Positions 41,138 through 55,378 of a stretch of 64,000 nt of DNA are shown piece by piece; position 1 is the stretch's first letter; the number at the start of each line of letters is the position of its first letter. The stretch covers positions 5,882,273-5,946,272 of the forward strand of contig OX291561.1 in assembly GCA_946406115.1 (NCBI GenBank). The letters are read 5' to 3'. Under the pieces are notes generated by a model, which saw nothing but the letters and a program-made list of their open reading frames with translations, had not been told where the DNA came from and made no database searches. The DNA is from Apoda limacodes (taxonomy: Eukaryota > Arthropoda > Insecta > Lepidoptera > Limacodidae). The translations under genes and the position numbers were made by a program.

Positions 41138-41464
41138 AGCTTTTTTGAAGTAAATAGAACCAGCCTCAGTATCACACAGGATGAATTAAATCACTTGATG
41201 ATAAATTTTAACTCGAATACTATGGACTAGTGTTTATGGATCCTGGTTTCAATACATGCAACGATATTAAATAGCCCTTCACACATAATATAATTGCGAT
41301 TGTCTAATAGATTCCTTCTCTTCATTAGTTAATGGAAGTGGACATTTTTAAAAACAATTTATCCTATGTATATTGCTAATATCTTTGTAAATGCTTTCCA
41401 TAAACATTTTTGCACAATTAGGCCCTGTGTATGTTCTGTATGTAGACAGCTTATCATCATACGA

Positions 41465-43089
41465 TCATTTTATATAGTATCCATAAGTATAAACTTCATG
41501 TTCATGTATTGTTTTTGAATATGACTTCGATGGATCAGGGTCACATGAGGTGACGGGTTTTAAAAGAGCTTCAAAGTCTGCATATATTACAAAAGGTAAT
41601 TTTAATTTTCTTTGAAACTTATCAAAATAGATTTCATCATTATTTGTTTTCCGATTAAACCAATTTTTTCCTTTTTTATGAATTCCTGGTAATTCAGTAA
41701 CAATATGAGCACAGTCATGTTTTTGGTGATTAATTAAATTAACTTTAGATTTAAAATATAAAAGGCAGCCATCACAGATATGAATAGCATTATTTCGATT
41801 TGTTATTTGTTTACTTACCAAGCGTGATAATTTTTTTATAAAACAATAATGATCATTTGAACCATTGTTTAAAAATAATAAGTTAATGTGTAATTCTTTA
41901 CGACATTTTGTAAAATATAATGGTCCAACGATGATATTACATTTTTTTTCTTTGTTAAAATCTAATCCGAAAACATTGATACTAATGTTATTCTGTTTTT
42001 CTACCTTGGGTATATCCGATAATTTGATCGGGAACTGTATATTAATAAACTTTAGTCTATTTTGATTCCTCAAGTATGATGATACCCTTTCGGAATTTTT
42101 GTATACAGGATATAGTGCGGATAGTAAAGCCCACTTAAAACATTGTTGATCGTTATTTTTTACATTTATGACTGCTTTTTTACGCTTAATATCTAAAGGT
42201 AATTCAATAAACGAAGACCCCCCGTAAGGGATTGAACTTATTAACATTCATTTCTAAGAACTGAATTTTTTGTAAAGTCCATCCACTATCTTTTGTTTCG
42301 AAATCACGCATTTTATTTTTAATGTCTTCGCTTAAAGTTTCTAAATAATTTTCTAATTCGTCTCCTAAAGAAATAGTCCAATTTTTTGTTTGAAAATCGA
42401 AAGAATTTTTTAAATCTTTTGTTTCCTGTTCAAAATCTGCATGAATAATAAAATTAACTTTAACAATAGTTAACTCTTTTAAACATTCCTGAATAAGAAA
42501 TATTATCGAATCTTTAATTGATGCTATGAATACTTCAGGAGTTTGTATTTTAAGTGACTCATCAGCTTTAGGTGATACAATTCTATACGTTAAGACCCGA
42601 GACCCAAAAGCAACTGATATAACAGAGACATTATGTAAATTATGATAACGAATAAGACATTTCACTTTGTGTTCCTTAGATCGTAAGTGCTGAGCATAGA
42701 ATCTTTGGCTAACTTGTAAATCACATATTTGACACATAACATTCTGTCTATGTGTTGTATTGGAAGATGATGACGTCGATGCTTGTTGTAAATCTTCAAC
42801 ACTAATATCAGCTTGCCTCTTCAAACCTCGACCGACTTGAATTGAAGATTTTCTGTAGGTATAACATGCTTATGTTAATATAAGAACACAAATATGTAAC
42901 ATAAAATTTAAATAAGTTTAGTTAGAATGTATACCTGAATGCTTCCTCAACTTCTGTACAGATGTTAAACAGTGAAGTGTCATAATACGGATTTTCCAGA
43001 GCATTATCTTCATAATTCTCACACGCTCTCATTAGTTCTTTTTCTTCTTCTTCAATAACATTTTGAAAAACAACACTTTCTACTGACAT
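41465..43089 (-). pseudogene. Module A copy 16: PolB N-terminal fragment, frameshifted (6C)
   Basis: Exon 1 42935..43089, intron 42853..42934. Six Cs at 42218..42223; stop at 42204. Common type. Confidence 0.8.
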
Positions 43090-43265
43090 GGTGGAAATAA
43101 ACCAGTTTAGCTTTGCTTGTATTGTTCGATTTTTCTCTTATATATACAAGTCGATAAGGTGATTAATATATTAGTTGATGGTTAATTAATAGTTGATCGT
43201 TACTAATTAGATACTCATAATTTTTTTTAACGATGGTTCCTATAAATTAATTTAGCTATTAGAGA

Positions 43266-43919
43266 TTACTTTTTAAAAAAGTATTTTTTACAGTTATTGG
43301 TTTCTGCTATTTGCTTTGTGATATCAAATATGATACCCTTCGTTTGCTCATATTTTTCATCTTTTGTATCCGTATAATATTTGATCCTCACTTCTGAGTG
43401 TTTCCAATGTTCATCAACTGGTACTTTTTTCAATTTTATGAGGTCATACACCTCTATTTTCAACATATGTGTAGCATGAGCCCCATCATCATTATTAGTA
43501 GACAAGTATGTGACGCCAGGGATACTATCTTTTGAAGTTCTCGCCACTGTAGAGCTGAGTTATTTTTCTTCTGATTGGTCCCCTCAAAGAATGAGTCGAT
43601 ACTATTTCGACGAGACCGTTTGAGCTTTATTGTTTTTAAGGCTTTCTCAGTCGATTGCTCATCCTCCGATGTAGCGTAGTAGTAATGCTTGAACGTGTTT
43701 TCTTCCATTACGTTAAATGTTGAATTCTGTAATAAAATAAGCCTATGCTTTAAAAACATATTTGTATAATAATTTGAATCAAAAATTTGTCTACAGTAAA
43801 AACCTAAACAAAATTGGTTTAAGTAATAGACATTCAAACAAACAGATTATTTTTCAGGGTCTGTAATATATAATAAATATAGATAAAGAATTATAAAGCA
43901 AAAAAACACATACCTCCAT
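43266..43919 (-). CDS. Module B copy 16
   Basis: Same exon plan as copy 3: ATG 43919, final TAA at 43266. Confidence 0.45.
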
Positions 43920-44246
43920 AGCTTTTTTGAAGTAAATAGAACCAGCCTCAGTATCACACAGGATGAATTAAATCACTTGATGATAAATTTTAACTCGAAT
44001 ACTATGGACTAGTGTTTATGGATCCTGGTTTCAATACATGCAACGATATTAAATAGCCCTTCACACATAATATAATTGCGATTGTCTAATAGATTCCTTC
44101 TCTTCATTAGTTAATGGAAGTGGACATTTTTAAAAACAATTTATCCTATGTATATTGCTAATATCTTTGTAAATGCTTTCCATAAACATTTTTGCACAAT
44201 TAGGCCCTGTGTATGTTCTGTATGTAGACAGCTTATCATCATACGA

Positions 44247-45871
44247 TCATTTTATATAGTATCCATAAGTATAAACTTCATGTTCATGTATTGTTTTTGA
44301 ATATGACTTCGATGGATCAGGGTCACATGAGGTGACGGGTTTTAAAAGAGCTTCAAAGTCTGCATATATTACAAAAGGTAATTTTAATTTTCTTTGAAAC
44401 TTATCAAAATAGATTTCATCATTATTTGTTTTCCGATTAAACCAATTTTTTCCTTTTTTATGAATTCCTGGTAATTCAGTAACAATATGAGCACAGTCAT
44501 GTTTTTGGTGATTAATTAAATTAACTTTAGATTTAAAATATAAAAGGCAGCCATCACAGATATGAATAGCATTATTTCGATTTGTTATTTGTTTACTTAC
44601 CAAGCGTGATAATTTTTTTATAAAACAATAATGATCATTTGAACCATTGTTTAAAAATAATAAGTTAATGTGTAATTCTTTACGACATTTTGTAAAATAT
44701 AATGGTCCAACGATGATATTACATTTTTTTTCTTTGTTAAAATCTAATCCGAAAACATTGATACTAATGTTATTCTGTTTTTCTACCTTGGGTATATCCG
44801 ATAATTTGATCGGGAACTGTATATTAATAAACTTTAGTCTATTTTGATTCCTCAAGTATGATGATACCCTTTCGGAATTTTTGTATACAGGATATAGTGC
44901 GGATAGTAAAGCCCACTTAAAACATTGTTGATCGTTATTTTTTACATTTATGACTGCTTTTTTACGCTTAATATCTAAAGGTAATTCAATAAACGAAGAC
45001 CCCCCGTAAGGGATTGAACTTATTAACATTCATTTCTAAGAACTGAATTTTTTGTAAAGTCCATCCACTATCTTTTGTTTCGAAATCACGCATTTTATTT
45101 TTAATGTCTTCGCTTAAAGTTTCTAAATAATTTTCTAATTCGTCTCCTAAAGAAATAGTCCAATTTTTTGTTTGAAAATCGAAAGAATTTTTTAAATCTT
45201 TTGTTTCCTGTTCAAAATCTGCATGAATAATAAAATTAACTTTAACAATAGTTAACTCTTTTAAACATTCCTGAATAAGAAATATTATCGAATCTTTAAT
45301 TGATGCTATGAATACTTCAGGAGTTTGTATTTTAAGTGACTCATCAGCTTTAGGTGATACAATTCTATACGTTAAGACCCGAGACCCAAAAGCAACTGAT
45401 ATAACAGAGACATTATGTAAATTATGATAACGAATAAGACATTTCACTTTGTGTTCCTTAGATCGTAAGTGCTGAGCATAGAATCTTTGGCTAACTTGTA
45501 AATCACATATTTGACACATAACATTCTGTCTATGTGTTGTATTGGAAGATGATGACGTCGATGCTTGTTGTAAATCTTCAACACTAATATCAGCTTGCCT
45601 CTTCAAACCTCGACCGACTTGAATTGAAGATTTTCTGTAGGTATAACATGCTTATGTTAATATAAGAACACAAATATGTAACATAAAATTTAAATAAGTT
45701 TAGTTAGAATGTATACCTGAATGCTTCCTCAACTTCTGTACAGATGTTAAACAGTGAAGTGTCATAATACGGATTTTCCAGAGCATTATCTTCATAATTC
45801 TCACACGCTCTCATTAGTTCTTTTTCTTCTTCTTCAATAACATTTTGAAAAACAACACTTTCTACTGACAT
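44247..45871 (-). pseudogene. Module A copy 17: PolB N-terminal fragment, frameshifted (6C)
   Basis: Exon 1 45717..45871, intron 45635..45716. Six Cs at 45000..45005; stop at 44986. Common type. Confidence 0.8.
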
Positions 45872-46047
45872 GGTGGAAATAAACCAGTTTAGCTTTGCTT
45901 GTATTGTTCGATTTTTCTCTTATATATACAAGTCGATAAGGTGATTAATATATTAGTTGATGGTTAATTAATAGTTGATCGTTACTAATTAGATACTCAT
46001 AATTTTTTTTAACGATGGTTCCTATAAATTAATTTAGCTATTAGAGA

Positions 46048-46701
46048 TTACTTTTTAAAAAAGTATTTTTTACAGTTATTGGTTTCTGCTATTTGCTTTG
46101 TGATATCAAATATGATACCCTTCGTTTGCTCATATTTTTCATCTTTTGTATCCGTATAATATTTGATCCTCACTTCTGAGTGTTTCCAATGTTCATCAAC
46201 TGGTACTTTTTTCAATTTTATGAGGTCATACACCTCTATTTTCAACATATGTGTAGCATGAGCCCCATCATCATTATTAGTAGACAAGTATGTGACGCCA
46301 GGGATACTATCTTTTGAAGTTCTCGCCACTGTAGAGCTGAGTTATTTTTCTTCTGATTGGTCCCCTCAAAGAATGAGTCGATACTATTTCGACGAGACCG
46401 TTTGAGCTTTATTGTTTTTAAGGCTTTCTCAGTCGATTGCTCATCCTCCGATGTAGCGTAGTAGTAATGCTTGAACGTGTTTTCTTCCATTACGTTAAAT
46501 GTTGAATTCTGTAATAAAATAAGCCTATGCTTTAAAAACATATTTGTATAATAATTTGAATCAAAAATTTGTCTACAGTAAAAACCTAAACAAAATTGGT
46601 TTAAGTAATAGACATTCAAACAAACAGATTATTTTTCAGGGTCTGTAATATATAATAAATATAGATAAAGAATTATAAAGCAAAAAAACACATACCTCCA
46701 T
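46048..46701 (-). CDS. Module B copy 17
   Basis: Same exon plan as copy 3: ATG 46701, final TAA at 46048. Just upstream of it, in the decayed polymerase remnant, unit 17 has a private adjacent double substitution (TG to AA at 46859..46860). Confidence 0.45.
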
Positions 46702-47028
46702 AGCTTTTTTGAAGTAAATAGAACCAGCCTCAGTATCACACAGGATGAATTAAATCACTTGATGATAAATTTTAACTCGAATACTATGGACTAGTGTTTA
46801 TGGATCCTGGTTTCAATACATGCAACGATATTAAATAGCCCTTCACACATAATATAATAACGATTGTCTAATAGATTCCTTCTCTTCATTAGTTAATGGA
46901 AGTGGACATTTTTAAAAACAATTTATCCTATGTATATTGCTAATATCTTTGTAAATGCTTTCCATAAACATTTTTGCACAATTAGGCCCTGTGTATGTTC
47001 TGTATGTAGACAGCTTATCATCATACGA

Positions 47029-48653
47029 TCATTTTATATAGTATCCATAAGTATAAACTTCATGTTCATGTATTGTTTTTGAATATGACTTCGATGGATC
47101 AGGGTCACATGAGGTGACGGGTTTTAAAAGAGCTTCAAAGTCTGCATATATTACAAAAGGTAATTTTAATTTTCTTTGAAACTTATCAAAATAGATTTCA
47201 TCATTATTTGTTTTCCGATTAAACCAATTTTTTCCTTTTTTATGAATTCCTGGTAATTCAGTAACAATATGAGCACAGTCATGTTTTTGGTGATTAATTA
47301 AATTAACTTTAGATTTAAAATATAAAAGGCAGCCATCACAGATATGAATAGCATTATTTCGATTTGTTATTTGTTTACTTACCAAGCGTGATAATTTTTT
47401 TATAAAACAATAATGATCATTTGAACCATTGTTTAAAAATAATAAGTTAATGTGTAATTCTTTACGACATTTTGTAAAATATAATGGTCCAACGATGATA
47501 TTACATTTTTTTTCTTTGTTAAAATCTAATCCGAAAACATTGATACTAATGTTATTCTGTTTTTCTACCTTGGGTATATCCGATAATTTGATCGGGAACT
47601 GTATATTAATAAACTTTAGTCTATTTTGATTCCTCAAGTATGATGATACCCTTTCGGAATTTTTGTATACAGGATATAGTGCGGATAGTAAAGCCCACTT
47701 AAAACATTGTTGATCGTTATTTTTTACATTTATGACTGCTTTTTTACGCTTAATATCTAAAGGTAATTCAATAAACGAAGACCCCCCGTAAGGGATTGAA
47801 CTTATTAACATTCATTTCTAAGAACTGAATTTTTTGTAAAGTCCATCCACTATCTTTTGTTTCGAAATCACGCATTTTATTTTTAATGTCTTCGCTTAAA
47901 GTTTCTAAATAATTTTCTAATTCGTCTCCTAAAGAAATAGTCCAATTTTTTGTTTGAAAATCGAAAGAATTTTTTAAATCTTTTGTTTCCTGTTCAAAAT
48001 CTGCATGAATAATAAAATTAACTTTAACAATAGTTAACTCTTTTAAACATTCCTGAATAAGAAATATTATCGAATCTTTAATTGATGCTATGAATACTTC
48101 AGGAGTTTGTATTTTAAGTGACTCATCAGCTTTAGGTGATACAATTCTATACGTTAAGACCCGAGACCCAAAAGCAACTGATATAACAGAGACATTATGT
48201 AAATTATGATAACGAATAAGACATTTCACTTTGTGTTCCTTAGATCGTAAGTGCTGAGCATAGAATCTTTGGCTAACTTGTAAATCACATATTTGACACA
48301 TAACATTCTGTCTATGTGTTGTATTGGAAGATGATGACGTCGATGCTTGTTGTTAATCTTCAACACTAATATCAGCTTGCCTCTTCAAACCTCGACCGAC
48401 TTGAATTGAAGATTTTCTGTAGGTATAACATGCTTATGTTAATATAAGAACACAAATATGTAACATAAAATTTAAATAAGTTTAGTTAGAATGTATACCT
48501 GAATGCTTCCTCAACTTCTGTACAGATGTTAAACAGTGAAGTGTCATAATACGGATTTTCCAGAGCATTATCTTCATAATTCTCACACGCTCTCATTAGT
48601 TCTTTTTCTTCTTCTTCAATAACATTTTGAAAAACAACACTTTCTACTGACAT
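47029..48653 (-). pseudogene. Module A copy 18: PolB N-terminal fragment, nonsense plus frameshift (6C)
   Basis: Exon 1 48499..48653, intron 48417..48498. It has the same TTA-to-TAA nonsense in EDLQQ as copy 14 (near 48354) and the 6C tract at 47782..47787 with a stop at 47768. Confidence 0.85.
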
Positions 48654-48829
48654 GGTGGAAATAAACCAGTTTAGCTTTGCTTGTATTGTTCGATTTTTCT
48701 CTTATATATACAAGTCGATAAGGTGATTAATATATTAGTTGATGGTTAATTAATAGTTGATCGTTACTAATTAGATACTCATAATTTTTTTTAACGATGG
48801 TTCCTATAAATTAATTTAGCTATTAGAGA

Positions 48830-49483
48830 TTACTTTTTAAAAAAGTATTTTTTACAGTTATTGGTTTCTGCTATTTGCTTTGTGATATCAAATATGATAC
48901 CCTTCGTTTGCTCATATTTTTCATCTTTTGTATCCGTATAATATTTGATCCTCACTTCTGAGTGTTTCCAATGTTCATCAACTGGTACTTTTTTCAATTT
49001 TATGAGGTCATACACCTCTATTTTCAACATATGTGTAGCATGAGCCCCATCATCATTATTAGTAGACAAGTATGTGACGCCAGGGATACTATCTTTTGAA
49101 GTTCTCGCCACTGTAGAGCTGAGTTATTTTTCTTCTGATTGGTCCCCTCAAAGAATGAGTCGATACTATTTCGACGAGACCGTTTGAGCTTTATTGTTTT
49201 TAAGGCTTTCTCAGTCGATTGCTCATCCTCCGATGTAGCGTAGTAGTAATGCTTGAACGTGTTTTCTTCCATTACGTTAAATGTTGAATTCTGTAATAAA
49301 ATAAGCCTATGCTTTAAAAACATATTTGTATAATAATTTGAATCAAAAATTTGTCTACAGTAAAAACCTAAACAAAATTGGTTTAAGTAATAGACATTCA
49401 AACAAACAGATTATTTTTCAGGGTCTGTAATATATAATAAATATAGATAAAGAATTATAAAGCAAAAAAACACATACCTCCAT
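48830..49483 (-). CDS. Module B copy 18
   Basis: Same exon plan as copy 3: ATG 49483, final TAA at 48830. Confidence 0.45.
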
Positions 49484-49810
49484 AGCTTTTTTGAAGTAAA
49501 TAGAACCAGCCTCAGTATCACACAGGATGAATTAAATCACTTGATGATAAATTTTAACTCGAATACTATGGACTAGTGTTTATGGATCCTGGTTTCAATA
49601 CATGCAACGATATTAAATAGCCCTTCACACATAATATAATTGCGATTGTCTAATAGATTCCTTCTCTTCATTAGTTAATGGAAGTGGACATTTTTAAAAA
49701 CAATTTATCCTATGTATATTGCTAATATCTTTGTAAATGCTTTCCATAAACATTTTTGCACAATTAGGCCCTGTGTATGTTCTGTATGTAGACAGCTTAT
49801 CATCATACGA

Positions 49811-51439
49811 TCATTTTATATAGTATCCATAAGTATAAACTTCATGTTCATGTATTGTTTTTGAATATGACTTCGATGGATCAGGGTCACATGAGGTGAC
49901 GGGTTTTAAAAGAGCTTCAAAGTCTGCATATATTACAAAAGGTAATTTTAATTTTCTTTGAAACTTATCAAAATAGATTTCATCATTATTTGTTTTCCGA
50001 TTAAACCAATTTTTTCCTTTTTTATGAATTCCTGGTAATTCAGTAACAATATGAGCACAGTCATGTTTTTGGTGATTAATTAAATTAACTTTAGATTTAA
50101 AATATAAAAGGCAGCCATCACAGATATGAATAGCATTATTTCGATTTGTTATTTGTTTACTTACCAAGCGTGATAATTTTTTTATAAAACAATAATGATC
50201 ATTTGAACCATTGTTTAAAAATAATAAGTTAATGTGTAATTCTTTACGACATTTTGTAAAATATAATGGTCCAACGATGATATTACATTTTTTTTCTTTG
50301 TTAAAATCTAATCCGAAAACATTGATACTAATGTTATTCTGTTTTTCTACCTTGGGTATATCCGATAATTTGATCGGGAACTGTATATTAATAAACTTTA
50401 GTCTATTTTGATTCCTCAAGTATGATGATACCCTTTCGGAATTTTTGTATACAGGATATAGTGCGGATAGTAAAGCCCACTTAAAACATTGTTGATCGTT
50501 ATTTTTTACATTTATGACTGCTTTTTTACGCTTAATATCTAAAGGTAATTCAATAAACGAAGACCCCCCCCCCGTAAGGGATTGAACTTATTAACATTCA
50601 TTTCTAAGAACTGAATTTTTTGTAAAGTCCATCCACTATCTTTTGTTTCGAAATCACGCATTTTATTTTTAATGTCTTCGCTTAAAGTTTCTAAATAATT
50701 TTCTAATTCGTCTCCTAAAGAAATAGTCCAATTTTTTGTTTGAAAATCGAAAGAATTTTTTAAATCTTTTGTTTCCTGTTCAAAATCTGCATGAATAATA
50801 AAATTAACTTTAACAATAGTTAACTCTTTTAAACATTCCTGAATAAGAAATATTATCGAATCTTTAATTGATGCTATGAATACTTCAGGAGTTTGTATTT
50901 TAAGTGACTCATCAGCTTTAGGTGATACAATTCTATACGTTAAGACCCGAGACCCAAAAGCAACTGATATAACAGAGACATTATGTAAATTATGATAACG
51001 AATAAGACATTTCACTTTGTGTTCCTTAGATCGTAAGTGCTGAGCATAGAATCTTTGGCTAACTTGTAAATCACATATTTGACACATAACATTCTGTCTA
51101 TGTGTTGTATTGGAAGATGATGACGTCGATGCTTGTTGTAAATCTTCAACACTAATATCAGCTTGCCTCTTCAAACCTCGACCGACTTGAATTGAAGATT
51201 TTCTGTAGGTATAACATGCTTATGTTAATATAAGAACACAAATATGTTACATAAAATTTAAATAAGTTTAGTTAGAATGTATACCTGAATGCTTCCTCAA
51301 CTTCTGTACAGATGTTAAACAGTGAAGTGTCATAATACGGATTTTCCAGAGCATTATCTTCATAATTCTCACACGCTCTCATTAGTTCTTTTTCTTCTTC
51401 TTCAATAACATTTTGAAAAACAACACTTTCTACTGACAT
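49811..51439 (-). pseudogene. Module A copy 19: PolB N-terminal fragment, frameshifted (10C)
   Basis: Exon 1 51285..51439, intron 51203..51284 with a private A-to-T change near 51247. Ten Cs at 50564..50573 put translation into the third frame, adding a short tail (GGGLRLLNYL) and stopping at 50539. The downstream frame to 49811 has no good ATG. Confidence 0.85.
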
Positions 51440-51615
51440 GGTGGAAATAAACCAGTTTAGCTTTGCTTGTATTGTTCGATTTTTCTCTTATATATACAAG
51501 TCGATAAGGTGATTAATATATTAGTTGATGGTTAATTAATAGTTGATCGTTACTAATTAGATACTCATAATTTTTTTTAACGATGGTTCCTATAAATTAA
51601 TTTAGCTATTAGAGA

Positions 51616-52269
51616 TTACTTTTTAAAAAAGTATTTTTTACAGTTATTGGTTTCTGCTATTTGCTTTGTGATATCAAATATGATACCCTTCGTTTGCTCA
51701 TATTTTTCATCTTTTGTATCCGTATAATATTTGATCCTCACTTCTGAGTGTTTCCAATGTTCATCAACTGGTACTTTTTTCAATTTTATGAGGTCATACA
51801 CCTCTATTTTCAACATATGTGTAGCATGAGCCCCATCATCATTATTAGTAGACAAGTATGTGACGCCAGGGATACTATCTTTTGAAGTTCTCGCCACTGT
51901 AGAGCTGAGTTATTTTTCTTCTGATTGGTCCCCTCAAAGAATGAGTCGATACTATTTCGACGAGACCGTTTGAGCTTTATTGTTTTTAAGGCTTTCTCAG
52001 TCGATTGCTCATCCTCCGATGTAGCGTAGTAGTAATGCTTGAACGTGTTTTCTTCCATTACGTTAAATGTTGAATTCTGTAATAAAATAAGCCTATGCTT
52101 TAAAAACATATTTGTATAATAATTTGAATCAAAAATTTGTCTACAGTAAAAACCTAAACAAAATTGGTTTAAGTAATAGACATTCAAACAAACAGATTAT
52201 TTTTCAGGGTCTGTAATATATAATAAATATAGATAAAGAATTATAAAGCAAAAAAACACATACCTCCAT
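51616..52269 (-). CDS. Module B copy 19
   Basis: Same exon plan as copy 3: ATG 52269, final TAA at 51616. Confidence 0.45.
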
Positions 52270-52596
52270 AGCTTTTTTGAAGTAAATAGAACCAGCCTCA
52301 GTATCACACAGGATGAATTAAATCACTTGATGATAAATTTTAACTCGAATACTATGGACTAGTGTTTATGGATCCTGGTTTCAATACATGCAACGATATT
52401 AAATAGCCCTTCACACATAATATAATTGCGATTGTCTAATAGATTCCTTCTCTTCATTAGTTAATGGAAGTGGACATTTTTAAAAACAATTTATCCTATG
52501 TATATTGCTAATATCTTTGTAAATGCTTTCCATAAACATTTTTGCACAATTAGGCCCTGTGTATGTTCTGTATGTAGACAGCTTATCATCATACGA

Positions 52597-54221
52597 TCAT
52601 TTTATATAGTATCCATAAGTATAAACTTCATGTTCATGTATTGTTTTTGAATATGACTTCGATGGATCAGGGTCACATGAGGTGACGGGTTTTAAAAGAG
52701 CTTCAAAGTCTGCATATATTACAAAAGGTAATTTTAATTTTCTTTGAAACTTATCAAAATAGATTTCATCATTATTTGTTTTCCGATTAAACCAATTTTT
52801 TCCTTTTTTATGAATTCCTGGTAATTCAGTAACAATATGAGCACAGTCATGTTTTTGGTGATTAATTAAATTAACTTTAGATTTAAAATATAAAAGGCAG
52901 CCATCACAGATATGAATAGCATTATTTCGATTTGTTATTTGTTTACTTACCAAGCGTGATAATTTTTTTATAAAACAATAATGATCATTTGAACCATTGT
53001 TTAAAAATAATAAGTTAATGTGTAATTCTTTACGACATTTTGTAAAATATAATGGTCCAACGATGATATTACATTTTTTTTCTTTGTTAAAATCTAATCC
53101 GAAAACATTGATACTAATGTTATTCTGTTTTTCTACCTTGGGTATATCCGATAATTTGATCGGGAACTGTATATTAATAAACTTTAGTCTATTTTGATTC
53201 CTCAAGTATGATGATACCCTTTCGGAATTTTTGTATACAGGATATAGTGCGGATAGTAAAGCCCACTTAAAACATTGTTGATCGTTATTTTTTACATTTA
53301 TGACTGCTTTTTTACGCTTAATATCTAAAGGTAATTCAATAAACGAAGACCCCCCGTAAGGGATTGAACTTATTAACATTCATTTCTAAGAACTGAATTT
53401 TTTGTAAAGTCCATCCACTATCTTTTGTTTCGAAATCACGCATTTTATTTTTAATGTCTTCGCTTAAAGTTTCTAAATAATTTTCTAATTCGTCTCCTAA
53501 AGAAATAGTCCAATTTTTTGTTTGAAAATCGAAAGAATTTTTTAAATCTTTTGTTTCCTGTTCAAAATCTGCATGAATAATAAAATTAACTTTAACAATA
53601 GTTAACTCTTTTAAACATTCCTGAATAAGAAATATTATCGAATCTTTAATTGATGCTATGAATACTTCAGGAGTTTGTATTTTAAGTGACTCATCAGCTT
53701 TAGGTGATACAATTCTATACGTTAAGACCCGAGACCCAAAAGCAACTGATATAACAGAGACATTATGTAAATTATGATAACGAATAAGACATTTCACTTT
53801 GTGTTCCTTAGATCGTAAGTGCTGAGCATAGAATCTTTGGCTAACTTGTAAATCACATATTTGACACATAACATTCTGTCTATGTGTTGTATTGGAAGAT
53901 GATGACGTCGATGCTTGTTGTAAATCTTCAACACTAATATCAGCTTGCCTCTTCAAACCTCGACCGACTTGAATTGAAGATTTTCTGTAGGTATAACATG
54001 CTTATGTTAATATAAGAACACAAATATGTAACATAAAATTTAAATAAGTTTAGTTAGAATGTATACCTGAATGCTTCCTCAACTTCTGTACAGATGTTAA
54101 ACAGTGAAGTGTCATAATACGGATTTTCCAGAGCATTATCTTCATAATTCTCACACGCTCTCATTAGTTCTTTTTCTTCTTCTTCAATAACATTTTGAAA
54201 AACAACACTTTCTACTGACAT
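52597..54221 (-). pseudogene. Module A copy 20: PolB N-terminal fragment, frameshifted (6C)
   Basis: Exon 1 54067..54221, intron 53985..54066. Six Cs at 53350..53355; stop at 53336. Common type. Confidence 0.8.
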
Positions 54222-54397
54222 GGTGGAAATAAACCAGTTTAGCTTTGCTTGTATTGTTCGATTTTTCTCTTATATATACAAGTCGATAAGGTGATTAATA
54301 TATTAGTTGATGGTTAATTAATAGTTGATCGTTACTAATTAGATACTCATAATTTTTTTTAACGATGGTTCCTATAAATTAATTTAGCTATTAGAGA

Positions 54398-55051
54398 TTA
54401 CTTTTTAAAAAAGTATTTTTTACAGTTATTGGTTTCTGCTATTTGCTTTGTGATATCAAATATGATACCCTTCGTTTGCTCATATTTTTCATCTTTTGTA
54501 TCCGTATAATATTTGATCCTCACTTCTGAGTGTTTCCAATGTTCATCAACTGGTACTTTTTTCAATTTTATGAGGTCATACACCTCTATTTTCAACATAT
54601 GTGTAGCATGAGCCCCATCATCATTATTAGTAGACAAGTATGTGACGCCAGGGATACTATCTTTTGAAGTTCTCGCCACTGTAGAGCTGAGTTATTTTTC
54701 TTCTGATTGGTCCCCTCAAAGAATGAGTCGATACTATTTCGACGAGACCGTTTGAGCTTTATTGTTTTTAAGGCTTTCTCAGTCGATTGCTCATCCTCCG
54801 ATGTAGCGTAGTAGTAATGCTTGAACGTGTTTTCTTCCATTACGTTAAATGTTGAATTCTGTAATAAAATAAGCCTATGCTTTAAAAACATATTTGTATA
54901 ATAATTTGAATCAAAAATTTGTCTACAGTAAAAACCTAAACAAAATTGGTTTAAGTAATAGACATTCAAACAAACAGATTATTTTTCAGGGTCTGTAATA
55001 TATAATAAATATAGATAAAGAATTATAAAGCAAAAAAACACATACCTCCAT
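54398..55051 (-). CDS. Module B copy 20
   Basis: Same exon plan as copy 3: ATG 55051, final TAA at 54398. Confidence 0.45.
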
Positions 55052-55378
55052 AGCTTTTTTGAAGTAAATAGAACCAGCCTCAGTATCACACAGGATGAAT
55101 TAAATCACTTGATGATAAATTTTAACTCGAATACTATGGACTAGTGTTTATGGATCCTGGTTTCAATACATGCAACGATATTAAATAGCCCTTCACACAT
55201 AATATAATTGCGATTGTCTAATAGATTCCTTCTCTTCATTAGTTAATGGAAGTGGACATTTTTAAAAACAATTTATCCTATGTATATTGCTAATATCTTT
55301 GTAAATGCTTTCCATAAACATTTTTGCACAATTAGGCCCTGTGTATGTTCTGTATGTAGACAGCTTATCATCATACGA

